NCBI GenBank assembly: GCA_900770685.1
Contig: CAAGLC010000021.1
Coordinates: 1-24,751 of the forward strand
Direction of reading: 5' to 3'
From: Clostridia bacterium
GTDB taxonomy: Bacteria; Bacillota; Clostridia; Christensenellales; Borkfalkiaceae
Length of the DNA stretch: 24,751 nt
Positions within the stretch are counted from its first letter, which is position 1. Each line of letters opens with the position of its first letter. Below, piece after piece: positions 16,060-23,522 of this stretch. The notes beneath the pieces were generated by a model, which saw only the letters and a list, made by a program, of their open reading frames with translations, did no database searches and had not been told where the DNA came from. A program made the translations under genes and the position numbers.

Positions 16060-16596
16060 TTACATTATAGGAATAGAAGCGAGGAATTCAATATCCTTTC
16101 TATCCTTAGCGTCGCCCTCTGCGAGTACGAAAAGTTTTTGGTTAATAATACCGCCGGCTTTTTTTACGATTTCTTCTAGGCCTTTAAGACTTTCGCCCGT
16201 AGAAACCACGTCGTCAACGATAGCGACTTTTTTGCCTTTAAGAAGGTCCATATCGTGTTTAGAAAGGTGAAGTTCTTGTTTAGCGCCGGTAGTAATAGAC
16301 GAACCGTAAGAAATGGAAATTCCGTCTTGCATATAAAGTTTTTTAGATTTTCTTGCAACTGCGTAAAAAGGCATACCTTTTTCTCTTGAAACGACGTGAG
16401 CAAGTTGTAACCCCTTAGATTCTGCGGTAATAATAACGTCGGAAACGCAAAGTTTTGCGAGTTCTTTTCCGCAATGCTCGGTCATATCCGACGCTCCATG
16501 AAGATTAAAAAAAGCGATTTTAATTCCCGAAGGAAGCGTGAGGATAGGAAGATTAGCAACAAAACCTTTAATATCGACTGGTAGTGTTTTATTCAT
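16060..16596 (-). CDS. Adenine phosphoribosyltransferase-like purine PRTase
   Basis: 178 aa. Type I phosphoribosyltransferases join a purine base to PRPP in salvage. The PRPP-binding motif VAIVDDVVSTGES is at residues 124-136. TAESKGLQLAHVV supplies the pyrophosphate-loop region, as in APRT, where the first motif reads E(S/A)(R/K)G. I start at ATG 16596 because AGGAG precedes it on this strand; an upstream in-frame start at 16623 would add nine residues and lacks a ribosome site. It is a single-gene unit convergent with malQ. Base specificity (adenine, xanthine or other) cannot be read from the sequence. Confidence 0.8.
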   Translation of the reverse strand: MNKTLPVDIKGFVANLPILTLPSGIKIAFFNLHGASDMTEHCGKELAKLCVSDVIITAESKGLQLAHVVSREKGMPFYAVARKSKKLYMQDGISISYGSSITTGAKQELHLSKHDMDLLKGKKVAIVDDVVSTGESLKGLEEIVKKAGGIINQKLFVLAEGDAKDRKDIEFLASIPIM

Positions 16597-16627
16597 AACT
16601 TTTCTCCTAACGAAATTTGTCAAAAAT

Positions 16628-16656
16628 ATTGTAGCACAATAGAATTAGTTTGTCTA
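16628..16656 (-). promoter_or_regulatory. Promoter for the purine PRTase gene
   Basis: On the - strand TAGACA (16651-16656), a 17-base spacer, and TACAAT (16628-16633) preceded by TGC (extended -10). The RNA should start about 25 bases before the start codon. The intergenic region also serves the divergent P-ATPase gene, for which I see no convincing promoter on the + strand. Confidence 0.7.
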
Positions 16657-16716
16657 TATATAAAATCATATATTTACCTAAGTTAGCATAATTTTAATAA
16701 AAGGTATGAGGTGAAT

Positions 16717-19371
16717 ATGGATTTTTACGATAAAAGCGTGGAGTTTGCAATAGATAGTTTAAAGACGGATAAAATAAACGGCTTAAGCGCGAAAAAGGCG
16801 AGCGAAAACCTTGCTCGTTTTAAGTATAACCAATTAACTAAAAAGAAGAAAACGCCGTTTGTAAAAAGGATTGTGGAGATAATAAAAGAGCCGATGTTAT
16901 TGATACTAATTTTTAGTTTAGCAATAGCGTTAGGCACGGGTATAGGTCAATTTTTAAAAACGGGGAACGCTGATTTTTCCGAAAGTTTTGGAATACTTGG
17001 AGCAATCTCTTTATCGGTGGTTATAACGTTGATAATGGAGGGAAGTTCTGAAAAAGCGTTTAACGCATTGAGCAAGATTTACGACAACACGCCCGTCAAA
17101 GTAATAAGAGACGGAGTGGTTTTATTAATTTCCGCAAAACTGTTAACCGTTGGCGATATAGTATTAATGGAAAGCGGAGATAAAATCGTTGCAGACGGTA
17201 GACTAATTGAAACCAATCAGTTGTCGATTGACGAATCGGCGTTGACGGGAGAAAGCCTATCGAGTGAAAAGGACGCTAAAATTCAGTTAAATATCGGCAC
17301 TCCTTTAGCCGAGCGAAAAAACTCGGTATATTCTGGAACCTTCGTAACGTCTGGCAACGGAAAAATGGTTGTAACGGCTATTGGCGATCAAACGGAGATA
17401 GGGAAAATTGCAAGCGGACTAAAAGAGAAAAAGCAAGTATTAACCCCGCTCGAACAAAAAATGTCGAAACTAGGCAAAACGATAACGATAATCGGAACAG
17501 TTGCGTCGGCGTTAGTCTTTCTAATATCGGTAATAAGGCTAGGAGTAACGGGAGCGTTAGAATTTAACAACGTTCAAGAACTCTTTATTTCTAGCGTAAT
17601 ACTAATAGTAGCCGCAGTTCCCGAAGGATTGCCAACTATAGTTGCCGTATCTCTCGCCTTAAACATGATTAAACTTGCCAAGGAAAACGCGTTAATAAGA
17701 AAGATGATAGCGAGTGAAACGGCAGGAGCGGTTAGCGTTATATGTTCAGATAAAACGGGTACGCTTACGCAAAATAAAATGAAGGTAGAAAGCATTTGTG
17801 GGATAAACTCCTGCTTTTCGCCAAGTAATCGGTTAAACGAATATTTTTTAGAAAATTTTATATGTAATAGTACGGCAAAAGCCATTAATAAAAACGGCGA
17901 ATACGAATTTTTTGGCAATCAAACGGAGTGCGCGTTGCTTGAGTGTTTGTATTCTAACGGCAAGAGAACGCAATGTGAAAGTTATAAGCAAAAATATAAG
18001 CAAGTGGATAGAGAGCCTTTTTCCAGTCAAACCAAGGTTATGATTACTTCAATCGAAGTGGACGGCAAGGTGCGTAAACTCATAAAAGGCGCTCCGGAGA
18101 AGGTAATAAAAATGGTTAACCTATCCGAAGAGCGAAAAGAATATTTAATGAAAGAAATCTCTCTTAAGCAAAAACTTGCAAGAAGAATTATCTGTTTTGC
18201 TCACGACGACGGCGAGGGATACCTTTTCGACGGATACGTATCTATAGTCGATCCAATTAGAAAAGAAGTAAAGAAGGCGATAGAAGAGTGTAAGAACGCC
18301 GGCATAAAAATAAAAATGTTAACGGGCGACAATATGCTAACGGCGTACGCCGTGGCGAGTGAATTAAAAATAGCCGGTAGCGTTTCAGAAGTGGCGAACG
18401 CCGTTGACCTAGAAAAACTAGACGACCAAGCGTTTATGAGAGCGTTATCAAAGATAAGCGTAATTGCAAGAAGTACGCCGTCTATGAAATTAAGAGTTGT
18501 AAAAGCGCTAAAGCAAGCAGGTGAAGTGGTTGCCGTAACGGGCGACGGAATAAACGACGCTCCTGCAATAAAACACGCAGACGTTGGAATTGCAATGGGT
18601 AAAAGTGGAAGCGAAATAACCAAGGAAGCCTCAGACGTAATATTGTTAGACGATAGTTTCACGACCGTGGTAAAAGCCGTTGCTTTTGGAAGAAACGTGT
18701 ATAAGAACTTGCAAAGATTTATAACCTTTCAGTTATCGGTAAATTTAAGCGCCCTGTTTTTTATAATGGTAACGGTAATATTAGGACTTGAAGCGCCGTT
18801 TAACACCTTTCAATTGCTTTGGATAAATTTAATAATGGACGGACCGCCCGCGTTAACGCTCGGTATGGAAAGCGCCAGCGCAAATCTTATGAAAAGTAAG
18901 CCGGTAAGACGGGAAGACGGAATAGTTTCGAAAACTATGCTGTTTAAGATAATTTTCTACGGAGTAATTATGGGTGGAGTGGTGCTACTACAACATTTAA
19001 CAAACTTCTTAAACGTAGGAATAAGCGAGCGTAGGAACGTCGTGTTCACGCTATTTATACTCTTCCAGTTGTTTAACGCCTTTAACTGCCGAGAATTAGG
19101 TGGAGAGAGCATATTTAAGGGCTTTAACAAGAACAAAATAATGGCGCTAACCTTTGTCGGCGTATTTTTATCGCATATAATAATGGTTCAGTTTTTGCCT
19201 AAGATATTCAATCTTAATCCAATGAGTTTATCGTCGTTTATAAAGGTAACGGTGGTGGCGTTAGGAATAATAGTCGTATCCGAAACGTTAAAGGCAGTTT
19301 ATAGATGGGTTCGTAAGATTAAGCCTATAAAAATTTTCGTAAGAACAAACGACAAATTAATGAAAGCGTAA
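16717..19371 (+). CDS. Calcium-type P-type ATPase (P2, PMCA-like)
   Basis: 884 aa membrane pump. P2 ATPases export Ca2+ using ATP through a phospho-aspartate intermediate. Order: N-terminal cytoplasmic region, M1-M2, actuator domain with TGES (177-180), M3-M4 with PEGLP (302-306), phosphorylation site DKTGT with Asp345, nucleotide-binding domain, hinge GDGINDAP (609-616), then M5-M10. Metal ligands fit a one-site PMCA-like type: Glu303 in M4, Asn676 in M5 (SVNLSA), Asn704 and Asp708 in M6 (NLIMD). ATG 16717 follows GAGGTG; a GTG two codons earlier is also in frame but lies in the ribosome site. The next gene follows by 34 bases. Substrate choice is by motif and family; Mn2+ is the main alternative. 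Confidence 0.92.
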   Translation: MDFYDKSVEFAIDSLKTDKINGLSAKKASENLARFKYNQLTKKKKTPFVKRIVEIIKEPMLLILIFSLAIALGTGIGQFLKTGNADFSESFGILGAISLSVVITLIMEGSSEKAFNALSKIYDNTPVKVIRDGVVLLISAKLLTVGDIVLMESGDKIVADGRLIETNQLSIDESALTGESLSSEKDAKIQLNIGTPLAERKNSVYSGTFVTSGNGKMVVTAIGDQTEIGKIASGLKEKKQVLTPLEQKMSKLGKTITIIGTVASALVFLISVIRLGVTGALEFNNVQELFISSVILIVAAVPEGLPTIVAVSLALNMIKLAKENALIRKMIASETAGAVSVICSDKTGTLTQNKMKVESICGINSCFSPSNRLNEYFLENFICNSTAKAINKNGEYEFFGNQTECALLECLYSNGKRTQCESYKQKYKQVDREPFSSQTKVMITSIEVDGKVRKLIKGAPEKVIKMVNLSEERKEYLMKEISLKQKLARRIICFAHDDGEGYLFDGYVSIVDPIRKEVKKAIEECKNAGIKIKMLTGDNMLTAYAVASELKIAGSVSEVANAVDLEKLDDQAFMRALSKISVIARSTPSMKLRVVKALKQAGEVVAVTGDGINDAPAIKHADVGIAMGKSGSEITKEASDVILLDDSFTTVVKAVAFGRNVYKNLQRFITFQLSVNLSALFFIMVTVILGLEAPFNTFQLLWINLIMDGPPALTLGMESASANLMKSKPVRREDGIVSKTMLFKIIFYGVIMGGVVLLQHLTNFLNVGISERRNVVFTLFILFQLFNAFNCRELGGESIFKGFNKNKIMALTFVGVFLSHIIMVQFLPKIFNLNPMSLSSFIKVTVVALGIIVVSETLKAVYRWVRKIKPIKIFVRTNDKLMKA

Positions 19372-19405
19372 ATAAAAAAGTCAAGGAAACGTAAACTAAA
19401 ATTAT

Positions 19406-20122
19406 ATGTCTATAATAAATATAACCGAAAAAGAGCAAAACCAAGCCAATCTTTATTATCTACAATCGTCTTTGTCTGAATTGCTAATAAATACGAGATG
19501 TGGCGTAGAAGAAATAAGTGATGAAAAAAGGATAGAATTAAAAATAAATTGTCTAGAGCAATATCAAGACATAGTAAGAGCGGAAATTTGCGATAAAGTT
19601 TCGGAAATCATAGTAATAAAGTACAAATACGAATATTTTAAGAGCCGTCTAAACGTTGGAGGATTGAGCGAAGAAGAAAGGGAAATACTGTTAACTAGTT
19701 TAATTGCCGCCGACCTAGACGACGATAAGAGATATACTTTATCTCGCCTAAAGGAGTTTGATGAAATAACGGTGGACGGAATATACAATTTCCGTCTAAA
19801 ACCGTTAAGGGATAAATGGACGGATATAATTTCCTATATGCCTCCGTATTTTTTGAGCGGACAGTTAAAAGATTTCGTAACATATTTAATAGAGAACAAG
19901 AAAAAGAGAGTGTATATAGAAAAAGAAAAGGTTTACGATTGCCATTTTAGAAGACTTAGAAGGAGTAGCCTTTTGGCAGGTGAAGAATTAAAAATAATAA
20001 GGGAAGTATTGCTATCCAACTGTGGCGAAGTGGAAATAAAAGGCAGTCTTCCCGAAAGCGACGAAAAGTATATAAAGGAATTCTACGGCGATAAAATATA
20101 TTTTTCAACGGGATGTTATTAA
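19406..20122 (+). CDS. YtxC-like protein (putative sporulation protein)
   Basis: 238 aa, no signal peptide or clear membrane segment, rich in Glu, Lys and Leu. I assign it tentatively to the YtxC family because of gene position and one stretch: ytxC lies immediately upstream of thrS in Bacillus, as here. The mid-section has DGIYNFRLKPLRD, then ISYMPPYFLS, then KDFVTYLIENKKKRVYIE. This resembles the YtxC pattern of an FRL strand, a helix and a (R/K)-rich strand near the C terminus, but the match is weak. The start is ATG 19406 with only a distant AAGGAA (19383-19388), so coupling to the ATPase gene is likely. It ends 4 bases before the thrS promoter. The function of YtxC itself is not known. 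Confidence 0.5.
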   Translation: MSIINITEKEQNQANLYYLQSSLSELLINTRCGVEEISDEKRIELKINCLEQYQDIVRAEICDKVSEIIVIKYKYEYFKSRLNVGGLSEEEREILLTSLIAADLDDDKRYTLSRLKEFDEITVDGIYNFRLKPLRDKWTDIISYMPPYFLSGQLKDFVTYLIENKKKRVYIEKEKVYDCHFRRLRRSSLLAGEELKIIREVLLSNCGEVEIKGSLPESDEKYIKEFYGDKIYFSTGCY

Positions 20123-20126
20123 ACTA

Positions 20127-20155
20127 TTGACAAACGGCTTTAAATTATGTAAAAT
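20127..20155 (+). promoter_or_regulatory. Promoter for the thrS T-box transcript
   Basis: TTGACA at 20127-20132, a 17-base spacer, and TAAAAT at 20150-20155. The -35 is perfect and the -10 differs by one base. Transcription should start near 20162, just before the T-box leader. Confidence 0.85.
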
Positions 20156-20160
20156 AATAA

Positions 20161-20382
20161 AAAAGCCGAAAATAATCGGACAAGTAGCCCCTTTTTATTC
20201 ACAAAGAGAGCGGAGGGCGGTGAGATCTCCGTTGAAAACAAAGGATAGTGAAACCACTGGTTTAGGCAAGTGAGTCGTGCTTAAAACGACGAAAGAGAGG
20301 TCGTAGCAATACGGCAAGTAAGGTGGAAACGCGGAAAAAATATATTCGTCCTTACGTTCAAGGTTTGAACGTAAGGATTTTT
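20161..20382 (+). ncRNA. T-box leader responding to uncharged tRNA-Thr
   Basis: T-box leaders sense uncharged tRNA and allow read-through only when the amino acid is short. Seen here: AGTA near 20183-20186 and AGAGAG near 20205-20210 in Stem I, the GGTGAG loop near 20219-20224, the specifier ACC at 20253-20255 (in GTGAAACCACTGG, a Thr codon), and the T-box AAGGTGGAAACGCGG at 20320-20334. UGGA at 20324-20327 would pair with a tRNA ending UCCA. AAGG (20320-20323) can pair with CCTT (20350-20353), which is also the left arm of the terminator, so the two folds exclude each other. The AAC after UGGA departs from the usual ACC. The specifier matches the downstream thrS. Confidence 0.92.
20349..20382 (+). 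terminator. T-box-controlled terminator ahead of thrS
   Basis: A perfect 13-bp stem (20349-20361 with 20365-20377), a 3-base loop and five T (20378-20382). Its left arm contains the CCTT needed for the antiterminator. It ends 19 bases before the thrS start, ahead of the AAGGAG site. Confidence 0.93.
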
Positions 20383-20401
20383 ATTTAAGGAGAAAATAGA
20401 G

Positions 20402-22333
20402 ATGAAGGTAACACTAAAAGACGGTTCTTTTATAGAATTTGAAAATGCGATAAGCGTAAAAGATATTGCAGGTAGTATATCCGAAGGTTTATTAAGAAAC
20501 GCCGTTTGCGGAAAGGTGGATGGAGTACTCGTTGATTTAAGTTTCGTAGTGGATAAAGATTGCGAACTTCAAATCGTAACGTTAAGGGATAAAGAGGGCT
20601 TAGAAGTTTACCGTCATACAACGTCGCACGTTTTGGCGCAGGCAGTAAAGAACGTATTTCCAACGAGTAAACTCGCAATCGGACCTACGGTAGAAACGGG
20701 CTTTTATTACGATATTGAATTTAAAACTCCCATTACTCAGGACGATTTGGTGAAGATCGAAAAGGAAATGGAAAAGATAATTAAGAGCGATCTTCCCATA
20801 GAGAGATTGGAATATGCAAGAAAGGACGCGTTAAAAATATTCAAAGATTTTTCAGAGCCTTATAAAGTTGAACTTATTCACGATTTACCGAAAGGAAGCG
20901 TAATATCTATGTATAAGCAAGGCGATTTCATGGATTTATGCCGTGGACCGCACCTTCCTTCAACCGGTAAGATTAAGGCGTTTAAGTTGACGTCGGTTAC
21001 CGGCGCTTATTGGAGAGGCGACGAGAAGAATAAAATGCTCACCAGAATTTACGGAACGGCTTTTGCTAAAAAGAGCGAGTTGGAAGAGTACTTAACGGCG
21101 CTTGAAGAAGCCAAAAAGCGTGACCATAATAAACTCGGAAGAGAACTCGGTATATTTATGACTGAGGACGTTGTAGGACAAGGTTTGCCGTTATTAATGC
21201 CAAAAGGCGCTAAGATAATGCAAATATTAACTCGTTTCGTAGAAGACGAAGAAGAAAAGCGTGGATTTATGATTACGAGAACTGCTAATATGGCAAAGAG
21301 TGACCTTTATCGTATTTCAGGACATTGGGATCATTATAGGGACAAAATGTTCATAATAGGGGATGAGAATTCGGCAGACGCAATGGCTCTTAGACCTATG
21401 ACCTGTCCTTTCCAATATCAAATTTATAAAAACGGCTTAAAGAGTTATAGAGATTTGCCTTGTAGATATAGCGAAACGGCAACCTTATATAGAAACGAGG
21501 CGAGTGGAGAAATGCACGGTTTAATTCGTGTTCGCCAATTCACGTTGTCCGACGGGCATATCGTATGTACTCCAGAGCAAATAGAAGAAGAATTTAAGCG
21601 TTGTTTAGACCTTTCATATTATTTCTTAGATTGCTTAGGAATGAGAGAGGACGTAACCTTCCGTTTCTCAAAACGTGGCAAGAATAATAAGGAAAAATAT
21701 ATCGATAACGACAAGGCGTGGGACGAAACCGAAGCGTTAATGAAAAAGATTTTAGATAATATCGGCTTAGAATACGTTGAGGCTGAAGATGAAGCGGCTT
21801 TCTACGGACCTAAACTTGACGTTCAATCTAAAAACGTTTACGGAAAGGAAGATACGATAATTACTATCCAAATAGACTTTGCTGCATCTCACTCTTTCGA
21901 TATGACGTATATCGACGAAAAGGGAGAAAGGCAATATCCTTTCGTAATACACAGAAGTTCAATCGGTTGTTACGAAAGAACGCTCGCGATGCTAATAGAA
22001 AAATACGCAGGAGCGTTCCCGTTCTGGATTTGCCCAGTTCAGGTTAAGGTAATGAGTTTAACGGATAGAACGGCTGAATATGCAAAGCAAACGGTTGAAA
22101 AACTCAAAATGGCGGGAATCAGAGCCGAAGCCGATATTAGAAACGAGAAAATCGGATATAAAATTAGAGAGGCTCAACTTGAGAAGATTCCATATATGTT
22201 CATATTAGGCGATAAGGAATTCGAAGAAGGAACAGTTTCCGTTCGTTCAAGGAAGGAGGGCGATTTAGGCGCAATGACCTTAGAACAAATAACTGAAAAA
22301 CTCGTTGAAGAAGATAGAAGTAAAAGAGTATAA
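20402..22333 (+). CDS. thrS: Threonine-tRNA ligase
   Basis: 643 aa, full length. ThrRS charges tRNA-Thr and removes misacylated serine. Order: TGS domain (~1-60), the editing domain with HTTSH (His72 and His76) and further CRGPHLP, then the class II core with ALRPMTCPFQ, RNEASGEMHGLIR-type motif 2 near SGEMHG, RQFTLSDGHI, and motif 3 around SIGCYERTLAMLIEK. The C-terminal anticodon-binding domain ends near residue 640. ATG 20402 follows AAGGAG. The T-box leader and terminator upstream give tRNA-dependent control. It ends at a hairpin shared with the convergent spmB. Confidence 0.98.
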   Translation: MKVTLKDGSFIEFENAISVKDIAGSISEGLLRNAVCGKVDGVLVDLSFVVDKDCELQIVTLRDKEGLEVYRHTTSHVLAQAVKNVFPTSKLAIGPTVETGFYYDIEFKTPITQDDLVKIEKEMEKIIKSDLPIERLEYARKDALKIFKDFSEPYKVELIHDLPKGSVISMYKQGDFMDLCRGPHLPSTGKIKAFKLTSVTGAYWRGDEKNKMLTRIYGTAFAKKSELEEYLTALEEAKKRDHNKLGRELGIFMTEDVVGQGLPLLMPKGAKIMQILTRFVEDEEEKRGFMITRTANMAKSDLYRISGHWDHYRDKMFIIGDENSADAMALRPMTCPFQYQIYKNGLKSYRDLPCRYSETATLYRNEASGEMHGLIRVRQFTLSDGHIVCTPEQIEEEFKRCLDLSYYFLDCLGMREDVTFRFSKRGKNNKEKYIDNDKAWDETEALMKKILDNIGLEYVEAEDEAAFYGPKLDVQSKNVYGKEDTIITIQIDFAASHSFDMTYIDEKGERQYPFVIHRSSIGCYERTLAMLIEKYAGAFPFWICPVQVKVMSLTDRTAEYAKQTVEKLKMAGIRAEADIRNEKIGYKIREAQLEKIPYMFILGDKEFEEGTVSVRSRKEGDLGAMTLEQITEKLVEEDRSKRV

Positions 22334-22338
22334 AAAGG

Positions 22339-22366
22339 AAAAAGCAGTAGAAATACTGCTTTTTTT
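22339..22366 (+). terminator. Terminator shared by thrS and spmB
   Basis: An 11-bp stem (22339-22349 with 22354-22364) around a GAAA loop, followed by T to 22366 and preceded by an A run. It sits between the thrS stop and the convergent spmB stop at 22374 and has a T run on either strand. Confidence 0.85.
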
Positions 22367-22373
22367 ATAAATA

Positions 22374-22877
22374 TTATAAAATTCTACAAATAAAACAAGC
22401 GAAAACGTTAGAAATTAAGCCGGAAAAAAGAGAAATTACTATGGGCAAGGTCAACGGTCTATTTTTGCAACCGGCAAAATACACGCTAGCAACGTAAAAC
22501 ACCGTTTCAGACGAGCCGTAAATTACCGAAGCGCAACGGGCAAGGTAACTGTCAGGTCCGTACGTTGAATAAATTTCCGAAACCGTTGCGAGCGCCCCGC
22601 TCCCTGAAAAAGGCTTAATCAAAACGAGTTTGGTTAACTGTTCGGGAATACCTAAAAGGTTAAAAAAGGGGGAAAGGGTTTTTGCTAAAAAGGTGGAAAC
22701 GCCACTCACTTCAAACAGTTCGGTGATTAAAAATATGCAAAGCAGATAAGGAAAAATGCTTTGCGCAAAAGGGATGGCCGATTTTGCTCCGTCTATAAAG
22801 CAATCGTACGGTTTAACCTTTTTTATAAAAGCGAATAAAAGAATTATTAAAAATAAAACGGGAATGACGTATTTCAT
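22374..22877 (-). CDS. spmB: Spore maturation protein B
   Basis: 167 aa integral membrane protein. SpmA and SpmB are needed for full spore-core dehydration and heat resistance in Bacillus and Clostridium; the mechanism is not settled. The N-terminal hydrophobic segment (~1-20) is followed by DGAKSAIPFAQSIFPYLL, then hydrophobic segments and the polar KPFSGSGALATVSEIYSTYG, typical of the nucleoside-recognition (Gate) domain. A later GSSETVFYVASVYF and C-terminal hydrophobic helix complete it. It starts 6 bases after spmA with AAAGGA in the spmA tail, so the two are co-transcribed. Confidence 0.95.
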   Translation of the reverse strand: MKYVIPVLFLIILLFAFIKKVKPYDCFIDGAKSAIPFAQSIFPYLLCIFLITELFEVSGVSTFLAKTLSPFFNLLGIPEQLTKLVLIKPFSGSGALATVSEIYSTYGPDSYLARCASVIYGSSETVFYVASVYFAGCKNRPLTLPIVISLFSGLISNVFACFICRIL

Positions 22878-22883
22878 AAAAAA

Positions 22884-23435
22884 TCAATCCTTTTTTATAA
22901 AAACCTTAACCAATAAAACGCCTATTAGAGAAGAAAGCAAGGTGGCTAAAATGGTCGGAAGAATTATGTCGGATGAAGATGCCGAGCCGTAAGAACTTCT
23001 AAGCGCCAAAATGGAAGAGGGAATAAGTTGAACGCTCGTTGCATTAATCACGAAAAACATAGCGACGGCGTAATCGGTTTTATCGTGCTTATCGAGTTCC
23101 TGAATAGATTTTATGCCCATGGGAGTGGTTGCCCCGCTCATACCCAAAATATTTGCCGAAATATTTAATGAAATATAGTCTTCCGCCTTTGAGGGTAACT
23201 TTCCGAATAAGAGTTTATTAAGTGGTTTAAGCAGTAGCGCAAATTTCTCTGAAAGGCGAGTTTTTTCCATAATCTTAAAAAAGCCCATCCAAACGGCGTA
23301 AACCACGGTCATTTTTAAGGAAAGGTCAAAGGCTTTTTGTCCACCGCTAAGCATAGAGGCTAAAACGGCTTCGGGATTAATAAAAAGAAGTAAAAGCACC
23401 GAAAGGCATACGGCAAAACCGAAAATTATATTCAT
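22884..23435 (-). CDS. spmA: Spore maturation protein A
   Basis: 183 aa membrane protein of the Gate-domain family, partner of SpmB. The N-terminal hydrophobic segment (~3-21) leads to AFDLSLKMTVVYAVWMGFFK, then NISANILGMSGATTPMGIKS and a hydrophobic FFVINATSVQLIPSSILAL stretch, with a C-terminal helix. These are the usual SpmA blocks. I keep ATG 23435 because length and N terminus fit the family, even though no Shine-Dalgarno sequence precedes it. The nearest later Met (residue 28) would cut into the first conserved block. It is divergent from metG and its promoter appears to overlap the metG promoter. No dacB, its partner in B. subtilis, is visible next to it. Confidence 0.94.
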   Translation of the reverse strand: MNIIFGFAVCLSVLLLLFINPEAVLASMLSGGQKAFDLSLKMTVVYAVWMGFFKIMEKTRLSEKFALLLKPLNKLLFGKLPSKAEDYISLNISANILGMSGATTPMGIKSIQELDKHDKTDYAVAMFFVINATSVQLIPSSILALRSSYGSASSSDIILPTILATLLSSLIGVLLVKVFIKKD

Positions 23436-23441
23436 AGATAA

Positions 23442-23470
23442 ACTTTATTCGGTAAAGTTCTTGAATATGA
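23442..23470 (-). promoter_or_regulatory. Candidate sporulation sigma-E-type promoter for spmA
   Basis: On the - strand TCATATT (23464-23470) fits the sigma-E -35 consensus KMATATT exactly. After 14 bases comes AATAAAGT (23442-23449), which matches 5 of 8 bases of CATACAMT. In B. subtilis the dacB-spmA-spmB operon is sigma-E dependent. The predicted RNA start falls near 23435, at or next to the start codon. The -35 shares bases with the metG -35. Short motifs of this kind occur by chance. Confidence 0.35.
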
Positions 23471-23489
23471 GAAAATAATGTGATAAAAT
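23461..23489 (+). promoter_or_regulatory. Promoter for metG
   Basis: TTGAAT at 23461-23466, a 17-base spacer, and TAAAAT at 23484-23489 preceded by TGA (extended -10). The RNA should start near 23496, followed by GAGGTGA at 23511-23517 and the TTG start at 23523. No leader structure is apparent. Confidence 0.75.
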
Positions 23490-23522
23490 ATAACGTTGTA
23501 AACACTTATAGAGGTGATAAAA

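Noticed and set aside
16619..16624. TTGACA on the - strand as a second -35 for the purine PRTase gene
   Set aside because: A -10 at 16-18 bases from it would fall at the start codon, and no suitable hexamer is there.
16657..16716. Promoter for the P-type ATPase on the + strand
   Set aside because: AT-rich hexamers such as TTTACC (16673-16678) and TAATAA (16695-16700) are present, but none pairs well enough to claim.
22756..22992. Small + strand reading frame across the spmA/spmB junction
   Set aside because: It is antisense to two clear membrane protein genes, has no family features and no ribosome site of note.
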